Assembly: GCF_000745895.1 (NCBI RefSeq)
Contig: NZ_JQKE01000004.1
Span: forward strand, 1-64,000
Direction: 5' to 3'
Source: Stenoxybacter acetivorans DSM 19021
GTDB lineage: Bacteria > Pseudomonadota > Gammaproteobacteria > Burkholderiales > Neisseriaceae
DNA: 64,000 nt
This document shows, one piece after another, positions 63,989 to 64,000 of this stretch; within the stretch, counting starts at the first letter, position 1, and each line of letters opens with the position of its first letter. Under the pieces are notes generated by a model. It saw only the letters and a program-made list of their open reading frames with translations. It did no database searches and was not told where the DNA came from. A program made the position numbers and the translations under genes.

Positions 63989-64000
63989 ATCGAAACCGCC

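Overview
This window comes from a naturally competent member of the Neisseriaceae. The 12-mer AGGCTGCCTGAA (or its complement TTCAGGCAGCCT) recurs more than 25 times, both inside genes and as inverted pairs that act as terminator hairpins. This is the DNA uptake sequence dialect known from Simonsiella and its relatives (AG-simDUS), not the meningococcal ATGCCGTCTGAA. The moderate G+C content and the gene orders (amgK/lptD/surA, rplU-rpmA, dapA-bamC, rdgB..hemW) agree. I would place it near Simonsiella, Alysiella or Conchiformibius, but I cannot name a species.

Layout. 1-4.7 kb: an ISAs1-type insertion sequence joined to a 5'-truncated RTX/Ig-repeat secreted protein. 5-11 kb: a zinc alcohol dehydrogenase, the cell-wall recycling kinase amgK, and the outer-membrane biogenesis pair lptD-surA; then an internally deleted IS5-type remnant. 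11.4-18.5 kb: an unknown membrane protein, phoU, purF, tal, prmC and a YigZ/IMPACT protein. 18.5-21.4 kb: dipeptide-transporter genes dppF, dppD and dppC without dppB or dppA. 21.7-30.5 kb: housekeeping genes (gst, proS, rplU-rpmA, a DMT exporter, a STAS-like protein, hemJ, a YdcF protein, an ArsC-like protein, ribF) and a RhuM-family gene lodged between ribF and ileS. 30.6-33.9 kb: ileS overlapping an NlpE-like lipoprotein gene.

34.1-44.1 kb is a glycan locus. Four related GT4 glycosyltransferases share nearly identical C-terminal halves. A GT2 glycosyltransferase and a higBA toxin-antitoxin pair (toxin apparently frameshifted) sit among them, followed by the complete dTDP-L-rhamnose set rfbB-rfbD-rfbA-rfbC. 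44.2-50.6 kb: dapA-bamC, a small membrane protein overlapping rdgB, a bacterial choline/carnitine acyltransferase and hemW. The hemW terminator contains an inverted pair of the Haemophilus-type uptake core AAGTGCGGT.

50.7-62.0 kb is a catabolic block: etfB-etfA, a class III CoA-transferase, a divergent IclR regulator, an acyl-CoA dehydrogenase, an AAHS-type MFS carrier, an enoyl-CoA hydratase, a PaaH-type 3-hydroxyacyl-CoA dehydrogenase and a beta-ketoadipyl-CoA-type thiolase. Together these could take a C6 dicarboxylate such as adipate through CoA activation and beta-oxidation to acetyl-CoA and succinyl-CoA. Three related palindromes in the CoA-transferase/IclR gap look like operators. 62.2-64 kb: tRNA-Asn and tRNA-Lys with a clear promoter and terminator, a decayed IS200-type element, and adk. 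A dispersed repeat of about 110 bp, present in four copies, runs through the intergenic regions.
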